Source of the DNA: Litorivita pollutaquae
Lineage (GTDB): Bacteria > Pseudomonadota > Alphaproteobacteria > Rhodobacterales > Rhodobacteraceae
NCBI RefSeq assembly: GCF_003205515.1
Contig: NZ_KZ826482.1
Span: forward strand, 513,515-577,514
Length of the DNA: 64,000 nucleotides
Direction: 5' to 3'
Part shown: piece by piece, positions 28,030 through 37,744 of the stretch
Numbering within the stretch: the first letter of the stretch is position 1
How the letters are laid out: the number at the start of each line of letters is the position of its first letter
The notes under the pieces: generated by a model
Told to the model about the DNA's origin: nothing
The model's input: the letters and a program-made list of their open reading frames with translations, nothing else
Databases searched by the model: none
Position numbers and translations under genes: made by a program

Positions 28030-29376
28030 TTACCAGTTGTCGCGAAACCACTTCACGGCGCGCTTGAGCGATTTCGCCGGATAGCGATCCACCGGCAAAT
28101 CAAAATCCCACCATTCGTCTTGCGGATGGGCGGCAAAAAGACACATGCCAACCACACTGGCAAAGGCCGGGCCGGTCGCAGCTTGCGGCAGCCCGTGAAC
28201 CCGCAAGGGACGGCCAAGCCGGACCTGCTGGCCAAGAATTTTGCTCGCCAATCCATCAAGACCGGGGATCTGGCTACCGCCACCGGTCAAAACGATCTGT
28301 TGGCTCGGCAGATGCTCAAAACCTGCCGCGTCCAAACATGCGCGCACCTCTTCGAGAATTTCCTCGACCCGCGGCCGCATGATGCCGATCAACTCCGCCC
28401 GCGTCACAGTACGCCGGTCATGATGCCAATCGCCGGTGTCGCCACCGATCTCGATCTCGTCGCGGTCGTCAATCCCCGTGGCAACAACGCCGCCGTAGAA
28501 TGTCTTGATCCGCTCGGCCACCGCCATCGGCACCTGTAACCCCATGGAAATATCCGAGGTGATGTGATCACCGCCCATGCGCACCGCATCGCCGTAGATC
28601 ATGTGTTTCTTCATGAAGATCGACACGCCGGTCGAGCCGCCGCCCAGATCGATGCAGGCCGAGCCCAATTCCTGTTCGTCCTCGACCAAAGCCGCGACGC
28701 CCGACACATAGGCCGAAGAGGCCACACCGGCGAGTTCCAGATCACAGCGTTTGACACAATGGGCGAGGTTCTGGATCGCATTGGCATCAATGGTCAGCAT
28801 ATGCATATCGGTCGACAGGACCTGCCCCATCTGCCCGCGCGGATCCGCAAGGCCCGAGCGATGATCAAGCGCGAAATTCACCGGCTGTGCGTGCAGAACC
28901 TCGCGCGCACCATTGTAGCCGCCGCTATAATCGGGCACGTCGCAGGAGGACAACACGCGGCTGACATCTTGCTCGGTGACCACATGCCCCTCTAATTCGA
29001 CGCTCCCCGCCAAACCATAGCTTCGCGGATCGGCACCGGAAAAACAGGCCAGAACATGATCAACACGAATATTGGCCATCTTTTGCGCCGCCTGAAGCGC
29101 GGTGCGAATGGCGCGCTCGGTTTCGCCCATAGCGTCGATTTCGCCAAACCGCACGCCCCGCGACCGGGTGGTCGCCGCGCCAATGACCCGAAACCCCGCC
29201 TGCCCCGCCATTGATCCAATGCCGTCGCTTTCGACCGCGCCTTCGGTGCCATCGAACCGCAACACCAGACAGGCGATTTTCGAGCTGCCCACATCCAGAA
29301 CCGCCACAACGCCGCGTTCGATCGCCGCCTTGCGCATCTTGCGCATCGCCCGTTGAGATTCATATAGCTCGATCAT
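28030..29376 (-). CDS. ftsA: Cell division protein FtsA
   Basis: Actin-like ATPase that tethers FtsZ to the membrane and recruits later divisome proteins. It has 448 residues. The phosphate-1 loop is VVAVLDVGSSKIACLVLRF. The later actin-fold motifs are IDLGGGSTGVSIF and IVLTGGGSQIPGLDGLA. The C-terminus ends in a basic/aromatic helix, LKRAVKWFRDNW, which fits the membrane-targeting amphipathic helix. It follows ftsQ by 31 nt and is separated from ftsZ by the long regulatory spacer. Confidence 0.97.
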   Translation of the reverse strand: MIELYESQRAMRKMRKAAIERGVVAVLDVGSSKIACLVLRFDGTEGAVESDGIGSMAGQAGFRVIGAATTRSRGVRFGEIDAMGETERAIRTALQAAQKMANIRVDHVLACFSGADPRSYGLAGSVELEGHVVTEQDVSRVLSSCDVPDYSGGYNGAREVLHAQPVNFALDHRSGLADPRGQMGQVLSTDMHMLTIDANAIQNLAHCVKRCDLELAGVASSAYVSGVAALVEDEQELGSACIDLGGGSTGVSIFMKKHMIYGDAVRMGGDHITSDISMGLQVPMAVAERIKTFYGGVVATGIDDRDEIEIGGDTGDWHHDRRTVTRAELIGIMRPRVEEILEEVRACLDAAGFEHLPSQQIVLTGGGSQIPGLDGLASKILGQQVRLGRPLRVHGLPQAATGPAFASVVGMCLFAAHPQDEWWDFDLPVDRYPAKSLKRAVKWFRDNW

Positions 29377-29407
29377 CTGGTCTCTATTCCCTGCGGCTTT
29401 GCGCCGC

Positions 29408-30448
29408 CTATCTGTTTAAATCTTGTGTTTGCGCGGTGATCTCCTGGATGCGCCACCATTCCTCGACCGCGCCCCCATTCATGCGCAAGGTCGGACGATG
29501 CGGCAACCGCATATCCACCGCCGCCAGATCCCGGTTCAACATATCCTGAGCACTGTCTAACGCCAGCACCCGTTCCAAGGCCTGCACGGCGCCGCTTTCC
29601 GGCAACAGGATCCGCACCCCGCCGTCCAGCACCACATCCCAACGCCGCTCACCCATGCGCACCAAACCACGCAAACGGCCGCCCAGAGGCCCCGCCGCGC
29701 CGATCAATGTCAAAGCCTCACGCACCTGATTTTCAGCGCCGTCCCCTGCGATCATCGGCAAATCCGGCCGCGCCGCGCGCCGGTCAAGCGTCCCCACCGT
29801 AACCCCGTTGCCATCCAGCAAAGCAATCCCTTCGTAGCTGCGCCACACCACCACCGGTTCGCGTTCGCGCACCTCCACGTGCAACACGCCCCCCGGGCGG
29901 ATGCGCACAGCAGCTTCGGCCACAGCGGCCAAGCCGGTCACGGTTTTCTGGATCTCCACCAGATCAAGATCAAAAGACGAGGTTGGGAAATCAATCGGCA
30001 CAACTTCGCGAATATCTTCGGCGACACCATCGCTGGCACCGTCAATCGCCATCATCCCCAACATGAATTCAGGCCGCGTCTCGAACCGGTTGCGCATGTC
30101 GGAAAACACCGCCATCACCTCGTCGCGCCGCTCTTGCGAGGCGAAATATCCGCCGGTCAGCGCCACCAGAACCAAAACCGGAAGTCCGATCTTCACTGCC
30201 TTGCGATACGCTGGCGTCAGCATCATCCGCTGCAAGCGGTAAGACCAACGCGACGGCGCCGGATCGGATTTTGCCCGGCGCTTCTTTCCCGCCGCTGGCG
30301 CCATGCGCGCCTCGACCTCGTCGGTGGGGGCGGCGGCATGTGCTCCATGCGCCTGCGGCCGGCTTTGGGCCGCTTCATATCCATCATCCGCATTCTGTCC
30401 GGGCGCGTCAACGCGCGGCGCAGCGCGGTGAATTTCTATCTTCCGCAT
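29408..30448 (-). CDS. ftsQ: Cell division protein FtsQ
   Basis: Bitopic inner-membrane divisome protein that links FtsA/FtsZ to the FtsL-B and FtsW-I modules. It has 346 residues. The cytosolic N-terminus is long, Ala/Arg-rich and about 95 residues. One membrane span follows ([19 protein letters not shown]), then a POTRA-type domain ([44 protein letters not shown]) and the FtsQ beta domain. ATG 30448 is chosen for its GGAGGAC ribosome site and lies inside the ddl reading frame, overlapping it by 13 nt. A longer frame to 30598 lies wholly within ddl and is rejected. Confidence 0.95.
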   Translation of the reverse strand: MRKIEIHRAAPRVDAPGQNADDGYEAAQSRPQAHGAHAAAPTDEVEARMAPAAGKKRRAKSDPAPSRWSYRLQRMMLTPAYRKAVKIGLPVLVLVALTGGYFASQERRDEVMAVFSDMRNRFETRPEFMLGMMAIDGASDGVAEDIREVVPIDFPTSSFDLDLVEIQKTVTGLAAVAEAAVRIRPGGVLHVEVREREPVVVWRSYEGIALLDGNGVTVGTLDRRAARPDLPMIAGDGAENQVREALTLIGAAGPLGGRLRGLVRMGERRWDVVLDGGVRILLPESGAVQALERVLALDSAQDMLNRDLAAVDMRLPHRPTLRMNGGAVEEWWRIQEITAQTQDLNR

Positions 30449-31356
30449 GAGGCGTCCTCCACCATCCATGCACAAAAATCGGGGAAGCTGATGCCCACCG
30501 CCTGCCCTTGCTCCGGCGTCAAAGAGGTGCCGGTCATGCCCGGCTGTGTGTTGACCTCTAGAATGATCAAACCGTCCAACCCGCGGGCCTCGTCCCACCG
30601 GAAATCCGTTCGGCTCACCCCGCGACAGCCAAGCGCATCATGGGCGCGTTTGGCCATCTCCATACAGGCTTCGAAAATCTGTGCGGGCAAATCGGCCGGC
30701 ACCACATGGCGGCTCCCGCCCTCTTTGTATTTGGCGTCGTAATCATACCAACCGTCGGTGAGGATATCCGTGACCGTCAGCGCCCGATCCCCCATCACCG
30801 TCACGGTCAATTCGCGCCCCGGCGCAAAGGTTTCAACCATCACGATATCGGGCATATCGCGCGACAATTGCGGCGGGCCGTTGGCCACATCATGCACCAG
30901 ATACACCCCGACAGAGGAGCCCTCGTTATTGGGTTTGACCACATAGGGCGGCTGCATCACATGCCCGGCCATTACATCGGGTTTGGGCGCCAGAATGCTT
31001 TGCACCACCGGAAGGCCCGCAGCCTTGAAAATTTCTTTGCTGCGCTGTTTGTCCATCGCCAGAGCCGAGGCCAAAACCCCCGAATGGGTATAGGGCAGCC
31101 CCATCCATTCCAGCATCCCCTGCACCACGCCATCTTCGCCATAGGGACCATGCAGGGCATTGAACACTACATCGGGCTCGATCTCGGCCAGACGCGCCGC
31201 AAGATCGCGGTCCGCATCGACCTCGATCACATTGTAACCTGCCTCTCGCAAAGCCGCCGCACATGCGCGTCCTGTCGCCAGCGACACGTCGCGTTCAGAC
31301 GACGGACCACCCAACAACAATGCAACTTTGGAGGTTGTTTTGCTCGAACCCACCAC
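30436..31356 (-). CDS. ddl: D-alanine--D-alanine ligase
   Basis: ATP-grasp ligase that makes the D-Ala-D-Ala dipeptide for the peptidoglycan stem. It has 306 residues. The N-terminal motif is [16 protein letters not shown], the ATP-binding glycine/serine loop is [12 protein letters not shown], and the metal/catalytic segment is [15 protein letters not shown]. The length fits the short DdlB form found in dcw clusters. The 3' end overlaps ftsQ by 13 nt. The 83-nt spacer after murB carries two small hairpins (31376-31392 and about 31405-31420). Confidence 0.97.
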   Translation of the reverse strand: MVGSSKTTSKVALLLGGPSSERDVSLATGRACAAALREAGYNVIEVDADRDLAARLAEIEPDVVFNALHGPYGEDGVVQGMLEWMGLPYTHSGVLASALAMDKQRSKEIFKAAGLPVVQSILAPKPDVMAGHVMQPPYVVKPNNEGSSVGVYLVHDVANGPPQLSRDMPDIVMVETFAPGRELTVTVMGDRALTVTDILTDGWYDYDAKYKEGGSRHVVPADLPAQIFEACMEMAKRAHDALGCRGVSRTDFRWDEARGLDGLIILEVNTQPGMTGTSLTPEQGQAVGISFPDFCAWMVEDASCGR

Positions 31357-31439
31357 CGATTATGCCTTAATCATCCGGACCTTTGCGGTCCGTGTTTTTA
31401 TCGTCGCCCTTTTGCGGGCGAAACTGCCTGTATTTATGC

Positions 31440-32375
31440 TTACTCACACGAGGGGTCGCCCACCCGCATGATTTCCCACTCTAGCGTTATTGCGCTATTT
31501 TCGTAAACCTTTTTTCGCACCTCTTCGCCAAGGTTTTCAAGGTCCGCCGCCGTGGCTCCGCCGGCGTTGATCATGAAATTGGAATGCATTTCGCTCATCT
31601 GTGCGCCGCCGATCCGCGCCCCGCGCATGCCCGCGTCATCAATGACCTTCCACGCCTTGAGATCATGCACATCGTCCGCCTTGCCGGTGGAGGAAAACCC
31701 TGCCGGATTGCGAAAGGTGCTGCCCGCGCTGCGCTCTTTGGTGGGTTGGCTGGCGTCGCGTTTAGCCAATTGATCGGCCATGCGCGCCTCTAGGGTATCG
31801 GGATCGCCCGCCGCGCCCTCAAACACCGCTTCGGTCAACACCCATCCTTCGGGCAAAGCACTGCGACGATAGGCAAATTGCAAGTCCGCAGGTGTCAAAA
31901 CCACAACCTCACCCGCGCGGTTCACCGCACGCGCCTCGATCAGATGATCCGCCACATAGGACCCGTAGCACCCCGCATTCATCCGCACCGCGCCGCCAAT
32001 CGCGCCCGGAATGGTGCGCAAAAACGTCAAATCAACGCCCGCCGCCGCTGCTTTGCGCGCCACATGCGCATCCAATGCCGCCGCGCCGACCGTGACGCGG
32101 GTGCCGTCAACCTCGATCCCGTTAAAACCACGGCCAAGCCGGATCACCGCCGCGCGCAACCCGCCGTCCCGCACGATCAGGTTCGAGCCTACCCCCATCG
32201 GAAACACGGCAAACTGCGGCGCAAGCCCGCGCAAAAACACTTGCAGATCCTCCAGATCCACCGGTTGGAACAGCACATCCGCAGGGCCGCCCACCCGCAG
32301 CCACGTCAACTCGGACAGCGCCCGCCCGAACGTTACCTTGCCGCGCACCTGTGGCACATCACCCTGCGAAATCAT
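31440..32375 (-). CDS. murB: UDP-N-acetylenolpyruvoylglucosamine reductase
   Basis: FAD enzyme that reduces enolpyruvyl-UDP-GlcNAc to UDP-MurNAc with NADPH, the second step of peptidoglycan synthesis. It has 311 residues. The FAD-binding part contains [16 protein letters not shown] and [20 protein letters not shown]. The catalytic part contains [10 protein letters not shown], the proton-donor Ser in [10 protein letters not shown], and the terminal [17 protein letters not shown]. The ATG at 32375 is chosen since GGGGTGT precedes it. The frame is open to 32432, but those starts lack ribosome sites. Upstream is the unknown 503-residue gene, which separates murB from the rest of the mur genes. 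Confidence 0.96.
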   Translation of the reverse strand: MISQGDVPQVRGKVTFGRALSELTWLRVGGPADVLFQPVDLEDLQVFLRGLAPQFAVFPMGVGSNLIVRDGGLRAAVIRLGRGFNGIEVDGTRVTVGAAALDAHVARKAAAAGVDLTFLRTIPGAIGGAVRMNAGCYGSYVADHLIEARAVNRAGEVVVLTPADLQFAYRRSALPEGWVLTEAVFEGAAGDPDTLEARMADQLAKRDASQPTKERSAGSTFRNPAGFSSTGKADDVHDLKAWKVIDDAGMRGARIGGAQMSEMHSNFMINAGGATAADLENLGEEVRKKVYENSAITLEWEIMRVGDPSCE

Positions 32376-32450
32376 CGGACACCCCATATTCAGCGTTGCA
32401 GCCGATATAGAGGATACCGCCATTTGTAGCAAACCAGATATGGGAGGTTG

Positions 32451-33962
32451 TTAGACAAACCAACGCAGGATGAAATCTGCCAATCCCCACGCCGCCCCCG
32501 CGCCTTTGCCGAGCTTCGATACATCATCCGCCGCCTTGACCACCTCATCGCGGTTGAGTTGCCGAAACCGCAGCAAGCGACTTCCCAACCGATAGCGGCT
32601 GTCGTCCCGGATCTTTTCATCCAGTTTGTCATCGCGCGCATTCGCCAAATCCTCGGCCAACTCCTCGGACAAATCCGGTTTCGACTCGCCGCGCGCCATG
32701 TGCGTCACCTGCACCAAACGCTCTTTCTCGGCCTCATTCATGCGGTTGAATTTGATCGAACTGCGCTGACGCAACGTGCGCGCAACCTGTTCATCCTCGG
32801 CCCAAATATCCGAGGAAGACCGGTCAAGTTGCCGCAAGAACCGCGCCACGCGGCTGTCGTGCTCCGGCACCTCGCCCTCCCGCTGGCGGGCTTCAATCGC
32901 CAGTTTGGTGTCGAGACAGACTTCGTACAGTCTCAGCGGCACATCCGCATAGCGATGCAGATAGCTGTCCACCTCGCTCAACTCATCGGCCAGAATATCC
33001 GCCAAACACATATTGCCAGAAACAGGCAATCCGCGCAGCCACTCCACCGCATCACGCATCCTGTCCCGCGCCATGACAAGACCATCCGCCGGCAACGTGG
33101 TTTCCACCACAGTCCGGACCAAACCGTCCTGTGCGTCGCGCTCGAGGCGTTCGGAATTATAAGACGCCGCAGCCGCAAAACGGGATTCAATCGCGGCAAT
33201 TCTCGCGTTCACACGGCGCGACCCTGCCTGCCAATCCTCGTCAGTCAACTCGGAAATAATCGCCATCACCAAGTCGGCAGAAATCGGCTTTCCCGCGATC
33301 AGGTCATCACACCACCGCACCCAAAAGGACCAATCCTCTTTTGGCGGTGTGCGATGGGATTCATGGGTATTGTCCTGCCAAACCGGCATGAGGGATTTGA
33401 GGGTTGTCCATCTTTCTACGAAAGCGTCCACGTCGAAAAAAAGAGGAAATTGTGGCAATTCACCCTCGTTGACGAGGATATGACAGTCATTTTGTACCAC
33501 CCGCCAATGCACTCTGTCACTAACATGAGTATCATCAGCATAAAATAATTTTATCGCCACAACTGCATGATCGACAATCTTTGAAAAATGCTCCACCCCC
33601 ATCAATGAAGCATCGGAAAATATCGTCGCAGAAATCGCTTTGGCCGCCGATGTTAGCTTAACATCGGATACCTTATTCTCTTCCGCGAGTTTGTCGACGC
33701 GGAGAGCGGCATTCGCCACCCGATCAAAATATTCCGCACCAAAATTGACCCTTGTGGCCGGGCTACCTATGAGCGCAACGTTCAGAACAGGAAGCAAGAA
33801 CGCGGCATCATAGTCCCCCTGCGGATCGATGCAGCTCGCCCACCACGCAGGAACAATCCGCAGTGCAGCGCGGCGGGCAATCTGCCATGCCCAATCATCC
33901 GGGCGCCCGACAAGCCACGCCTCCAGGCTCTTCGCATCTACAATATCTAGAATCTCTACCAT
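32451..33962 (-). CDS. Unknown protein inserted between murC and murB
   Basis: Predicted soluble protein of 503 residues that I do not recognise. It starts with a compact region (SLEAWLVGRPDDWAWQIARRAALRIVPAWW, about 10-45) and continues with long helices. The middle (about 130-190) holds HFSKIVDHAVVAIKLFYADDTHVS and NDCHILVNEGELPQFPLFFD. A charged coiled-coil-like stretch (about 340-470, e.g. RQREGEVPEHDSRVARFLRQ) follows, and the end is hydrophobic (GAGAAWGLADFILRWFV). The central third of the gene is visibly richer in A/T than its neighbours, which suggests transfer. The ATG at 33962 is preceded by AGGAT. A start at 33998 is possible. It lies on the same strand as the mur genes and could share their transcript. 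No function is proposed. Confidence 0.72.
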   Translation of the reverse strand: MVEILDIVDAKSLEAWLVGRPDDWAWQIARRAALRIVPAWWASCIDPQGDYDAAFLLPVLNVALIGSPATRVNFGAEYFDRVANAALRVDKLAEENKVSDVKLTSAAKAISATIFSDASLMGVEHFSKIVDHAVVAIKLFYADDTHVSDRVHWRVVQNDCHILVNEGELPQFPLFFDVDAFVERWTTLKSLMPVWQDNTHESHRTPPKEDWSFWVRWCDDLIAGKPISADLVMAIISELTDEDWQAGSRRVNARIAAIESRFAAAASYNSERLERDAQDGLVRTVVETTLPADGLVMARDRMRDAVEWLRGLPVSGNMCLADILADELSEVDSYLHRYADVPLRLYEVCLDTKLAIEARQREGEVPEHDSRVARFLRQLDRSSSDIWAEDEQVARTLRQRSSIKFNRMNEAEKERLVQVTHMARGESKPDLSEELAEDLANARDDKLDEKIRDDSRYRLGSRLLRFRQLNRDEVVKAADDVSKLGKGAGAAWGLADFILRWFV

Positions 33963-34001
33963 ACCGCGCATCCTGCCCCGCATCGCGGAGCGGCGCAATC
34001 T

Positions 34002-34253
34002 CTACCCGCGCCCCATCCGTTTGCGCATCCAGCGGCCCAAATAAATCACCGGCCATCGCAGGATGCTCATCGCGGCGACAAGCACCAAAAGCCCGACCCA
34101 AGGCCCGTTTTGCCATGTCACATAGCCCAATATCGGGATGCCGATGGCGATCAACACATAGGCATTGCGCCAATGGTGATCGCGGCTTGGCGTCATAGCG
34201 AGCACATTCGCCGCCACGCCCCAAAGACACGCAAGGATCAGCGAAGGGCTCAT
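34002..34253 (-). CDS. DUF2484 family small membrane protein (second copy)
   Basis: Inner-membrane protein of 83 residues with three predicted hydrophobic helices (SLILACLWGVAANVLAM, AYVLIAIGIPILGYV, GLLVLVAAMSIL) and a basic end RWMRKRMGRG. It matches the DUF2484 proteins that Rhodobacterales carry next to murB. Their function is unknown. The ATG at 34253 overlaps the stop of the preceding DUF2484 gene as ATGA, so the pair is translationally coupled. It is related to, but clearly diverged from, its upstream neighbour. Confidence 0.82.
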   Translation of the reverse strand: MSPSLILACLWGVAANVLAMTPSRDHHWRNAYVLIAIGIPILGYVTWQNGPWVGLLVLVAAMSILRWPVIYLGRWMRKRMGRG

Positions 34254-34504
34254 TTCGGGATCTCCGGCCGTTCGCCTTTGGCCCACTTCCACAGATACTT
34301 AAGCGGATTGCGGAACATCGACACAAACGCCGCGAATGCCGCGATGGCCGGGATCCAACCATAATCCCAACCAATCGCGCCGATCAGCACCGGCGCAACC
34401 ATAAGCAACGCAAGACCGGGCAACAATTGCCGCCGCATCGGCAACATCGCGGTCACTGCCGCAGCCAGAACCCAACAACACCCGATGATCAACGAAAGGC
34501 TCAT
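34250..34504 (-). CDS. DUF2484 family small membrane protein (first copy)
   Basis: Inner-membrane protein of 84 residues, a paralog of the next gene: SLSLIIGCCWVLAAAVTAMLPMRR, LALLMVAPVLIGAIGWDYGW, and FRNPLKYLWKWAKG in place of the basic tail. The shared frame is S(P/L)SLI.(A/G)C.W..AA.V.AM followed by two further spans and an R.P..YL..W motif. The ATG at 34504 overlaps the stop of the amino-acid permease as ATGA. The longer frame upstream lies inside the permease gene and is rejected. Confidence 0.82.
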   Translation of the reverse strand: MSLSLIIGCCWVLAAAVTAMLPMRRQLLPGLALLMVAPVLIGAIGWDYGWIPAIAAFAAFVSMFRNPLKYLWKWAKGERPEIPK

Positions 34505-35694
34505 CCCCCTGCTCCCCAAAACGAGGCCGCGAAACCGACAAGGCAGGCGGCGATGCCCAGCCATGGCATCCAGACCGGCACCGAAAACGGTGATAGGGGC
34601 TGTTTGCGTTTGACGCCGATGAGCGCGGCATTGACGATGGCGAAGACCACCAAAAGCGCCTGTGAGGTGATCTCGGCCAAGGCGGCAACCGGCAAGGTGA
34701 AGGCCGACAGGATCACAGCCACCCCGACGAGCACCGTCCCCAAGACCGGCGTGCCGAACCGGGGGTGTGTCTTATGGAAGATCGCCAAGGCCGGAGAGCG
34801 ACGGCCAAGGCCGAACAACACCCGCGAGGCCATGACAATCTGTGCCAACACCCCGTTGAGCGCGGCAGCCACGGCGATGGCCGACAAGAACACCGCGCCC
34901 GTGCCGGTGCCCGCCTCCCAAACCAGGGCCAAGGGCCGCTCGGACAGGGCCAGCGCCTCGCGCGGGACCGACCGCACCGCCGCCAAAGACACCAATGCAT
35001 AAAGCAACGCCGTCAGGCCCAAAGCCCAAAGGATCGCCTGCGGCATGGTGCGGGCCGGATCGCGGGCTTCTTCGGCCATGTTGACCATATCGTCAAAGCC
35101 AACAAAGGCGAAAAATGCGAACACCGTCGCGGCGGCCACACCATTCCATTCAATCGTCGGCAAGGGGATCGCCCAATCTGCCACCGGATCGGCGGCAAAG
35201 CCGGCATATATGACCAGGATCAGCCCGATCACTTCGACCACCGTCAAAGCGGCGGCCAAGGCCAAGCTTTCCAGCACACCGATAATCGCAACCCCGATAA
35301 GGAACACCCCCAGCCCGGTGATCGCCCAAACCGGTGGCACGTCGACAAAGGAGGTCAAATAGCCAACCCCGCCGCGCAACACGGCAGCAGCAGCAACAGT
35401 GCCCGCAATGATGTTGATCCACCCCACCAGAACCGCCAACCCGTGCCGGCCAAGACCGACCTCGACATAGGCGCTATCGCCGGCGGCTTCGGGGATACGG
35501 GCCGATAGTTCCGCAAAACTCAACCCCGAAGGCACCGCAACCAAACCAGCAAGCACAAAGGCCAAAGGCGCCCACATTCCTGCGGCGCCCGCCGCCGCGC
35601 CGGTCAATACATAGATGCCCGCGCCGACCATGATGCCGACACCATAAGCGATCAACAGGCCCGGCCCAATGCGCCGCTGTAACCCCGCGCTCAT
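34501..35694 (-). CDS. APC superfamily amino-acid permease
   Basis: Inner-membrane transporter of 397 residues with about 11-12 hydrophobic helices. The APC signature is in helix 1, GPGLLIAYGVGIMVGAGIYVLTGAAAG, with the Gly-rich unwound segment GAGIY. Helix 6 has FAFFAFVGFDDMVNMAEEARDPARTMP, the usual EE.RDP.RT.P motif of amino-acid transporters. The substrate is not predictable. The ATG at 35694 has only a weak ribosome site. A 10-codon mini-frame (35723-35691) ends by ATGA overlap with it and might couple its translation. It lies inside the mur cluster and is coupled downstream to the DUF2484 pair. Confidence 0.88.
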   Translation of the reverse strand: MSAGLQRRIGPGLLIAYGVGIMVGAGIYVLTGAAAGAAGMWAPLAFVLAGLVAVPSGLSFAELSARIPEAAGDSAYVEVGLGRHGLAVLVGWINIIAGTVAAAAVLRGGVGYLTSFVDVPPVWAITGLGVFLIGVAIIGVLESLALAAALTVVEVIGLILVIYAGFAADPVADWAIPLPTIEWNGVAAATVFAFFAFVGFDDMVNMAEEARDPARTMPQAILWALGLTALLYALVSLAAVRSVPREALALSERPLALVWEAGTGTGAVFLSAIAVAAALNGVLAQIVMASRVLFGLGRRSPALAIFHKTHPRFGTPVLGTVLVGVAVILSAFTLPVAALAEITSQALLVVFAIVNAALIGVKRKQPLSPFSVPVWMPWLGIAACLVGFAASFWGAGG

Positions 35695-35739
35695 TTTGCG
35701 TCTTTGGTTTGGGGAAGGTTCATAACCGTACAATCACTT

Positions 35740-36216
35740 TTACAAACCGGAAAATTCAAGTGTATTCGTCGGCTGAACGCCGCCCTGTGGCGCAGTGTGA
35801 GAACGGTTTGACGGCGCATCTTTCGCCGCGCCGGTCCCATTGTCTCCACCTTGATCACGGCGCGTCCCTGCGGATCCGGCACGGCGTTTGCTGGTAAAAA
35901 CCCCTTGCTCGCGTTTGGCGCGGCGCTCTTGCGCATTGCGCAACCGCCACATCGCGCCAAAGGCCAGACACATCAAAACCACCGCGCCCAGATGCCCCAT
36001 AAGGATCAAAGCGAAAAATATATTCGCGTCGGGATCCTCCGCCCCCAATACAGACGAGATGAAATAGGCAGCCGTCAACACAAGCCCGGGCACGCCGATC
36101 ATCAAGACCAAGGCCAAAACCGCCGTCGAAACCCTTTGGCGATATCCGCCATATCCCGCCACCAGAACCGCCAGAAACGGCAGGCTCAGCAATACGAAAA
36201 ATATAGCATCCGTCAT
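35740..36216 (-). CDS. Hypothetical membrane protein with three spans
   Basis: Protein of 158 residues. Three hydrophobic helices lie in the first ~100 residues (AIFFVLLSLPFLAVLVAGYGG, AVLALVLMIGVPGLVLTAAYFI, IFFALILMGHLGAVVLMCLAFG), followed by a polar, Arg/Gly-rich tail of about 55 residues. I recognise no family. ATG 36216 follows AAGGAGCG with good spacing. It is the first of the five accessory genes between murC and murB and lies 46 nt before the permease. Confidence 0.68.
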   Translation of the reverse strand: MTDAIFFVLLSLPFLAVLVAGYGGYRQRVSTAVLALVLMIGVPGLVLTAAYFISSVLGAEDPDANIFFALILMGHLGAVVLMCLAFGAMWRLRNAQERRAKREQGVFTSKRRAGSAGTRRDQGGDNGTGAAKDAPSNRSHTAPQGGVQPTNTLEFSGL

Positions 36217-36334
36217 TGAAACGCTCCTTGGAAACCCCAACCCTCGCTGCGCCCCGCACCCGCGCGCGGGACGCCGAAATCTTTTACATGCCCCGTCTTA
36301 TGCGGGTTTGATCGTTCTGGCGCGGCGCACGCCG

Positions 36335-37744
36335 TTACCCCGCGCTTGGCTTGGCCAAACGTGCAGGCAGATTATTGGCCCATGTGCTGATCGTCCCGGC
36401 ACCAAGGCAGACCACCATATCACCGGGTTTGGCTTGCTCGCGCACCAAACGTTCCAGGTCATCCTCGCTTTGCAAGGCGCGGGCGTGACGGTGACCATGG
36501 GCAATCAAACCCGCGACCAAGTCATCGCGGCCCGCCCCCTCAATGGGCGCCTCACCGGCGGCAAAAACCTCGGCAATGGCGACGACGTCGGCCTCATTGA
36601 AACACGAGCAGAAATCATCGAACAATGAATGCAACCGCGAATACCGATGCGGTTGGTGTACGGCAATGACGCGGCCTTCGGTGGCCTGCCGCGCTGCTTT
36701 GAGCACGGCGGCGATCTCGACCGGATGGTGGCCGTAATCGTCAATGATGGTCACGCCGCCCACTTCGCCCACTTTGGTAAAGCGTCGGTTCACCCCGCCA
36801 AACGCGGCGAGCGCCGCGCGAATTTCCTCGCCCTTCATACCCAGATGCCGCGCCACGGCCACCGCAGACAAGGCATTGGACACATTGTGATCTCCCGGCA
36901 TGGGCAGGGTGCAACCCTCGATCACCATGTCTTCGGATTGCAGCGCGATATCGAAATGCGCAACACCGGCCTTATAGGTCAGGTTCACCGCGCGCACGTC
37001 TGCTTGGGCGTTAAACCCGTATGTCACAACGCGGCGGTCGGTGATTTTGCCCACTAAGGTTTGCACCTCGGGGTGATCGGTGCAGCACACCGCAAGACCG
37101 TAGAAAGGAATGTTCGAGACGAAATCCAAGAACCCTTGGCGCAGCGTGTCGAAATCGCCCCAATGCTCCATATGTTCGGGGTCGATATTGGTAACGATCG
37201 CAATGGTCGCGGGCAGACGGTTGAAGGTGCCGTCGCTTTCGTCGGCCTCAACCACCATCCATTCGCCCTGCCCCATGCGCGCATTCGATCCATAGGCATG
37301 GATCACGCCGCCGTTGATCACGGTCGGATCAAAATTGCCCGCGACGAGCAATTCGGCCATCATCGTTGTCGTCGTGGTTTTGCCGTGGGTGCCCGCAATC
37401 GCGATGTTGGATTTGAGACGCATCAATTCGGCCAGCATTTCGGCCCTCCGCACCACCGGCAACCCCAAACGCCGCGCTTCGTCCAATTCCGGATTGCCCG
37501 GTTTGATCGCAGAGGAAATCACCACGACCTCGGCGCCTTCAAGGTTCTCGGCCCGCTGCCCTTCGAATACATGCGCGCCGTTTTCCACCAAACGCTCGGT
37601 GATTTTCGAGGTCTTCAAATCCGACCCTTGGACCGTATAACCGTGGTTGAGCAGCACCTCGGCAATCCCCGACATACCAATCCCGCCGATCCCGACGAAA
37701 TGGATCGGACCGACATCACCGGGGAGTTTTGTGGCTGCGTTCAT
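36335..37744 (-). CDS. murC: UDP-N-acetylmuramate--L-alanine ligase
   Basis: Cytoplasmic ATP-dependent ligase that adds L-Ala to UDP-MurNAc, the first stem residue. It has 469 residues. The nucleotide-binding N-terminal motif is [18 protein letters not shown]. The central ATPase has [16 protein letters not shown] and [14 protein letters not shown]. The C-terminal domain contains [18 protein letters not shown] and HQPHRYSR. The start overlaps the murG stop as ATGA. The next gene downstream on the strand is the accessory membrane protein rather than murB, with a 118-nt gap. Confidence 0.98.
   Translation of the reverse strand: MNAATKLPGDVGPIHFVGIGGIGMSGIAEVLLNHGYTVQGSDLKTSKITERLVENGAHVFEGQRAENLEGAEVVVISSAIKPGNPELDEARRLGLPVVRRAEMLAELMRLKSNIAIAGTHGKTTTTTMMAELLVAGNFDPTVINGGVIHAYGSNARMGQGEWMVVEADESDGTFNRLPATIAIVTNIDPEHMEHWGDFDTLRQGFLDFVSNIPFYGLAVCCTDHPEVQTLVGKITDRRVVTYGFNAQADVRAVNLTYKAGVAHFDIALQSEDMVIEGCTLPMPGDHNVSNALSAVAVARHLGMKGEEIRAALAAFGGVNRRFTKVGEVGGVTIIDDYGHHPVEIAAVLKAARQATEGRVIAVHQPHRYSRLHSLFDDFCSCFNEADVVAIAEVFAAGEAPIEGAGRDDLVAGLIAHGHRHARALQSEDDLERLVREQAKPGDMVVCLGAGTISTWANNLPARLAKPSAG

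Noticed and set aside
30449..30598. N-terminal extension of ftsQ by 50 codons
   Set aside because: It lies wholly within ddl, whereas a GGAGGAC ribosome site and the conserved N-terminal region point to 30448.
35691..35960. Minus-strand 89-codon frame overlapping the accessory membrane protein
   Set aside because: It overlaps a gene with a good ribosome site. Only its last ten codons, which end by ATGA at the permease start, might be a leader peptide, and they lack a ribosome site.
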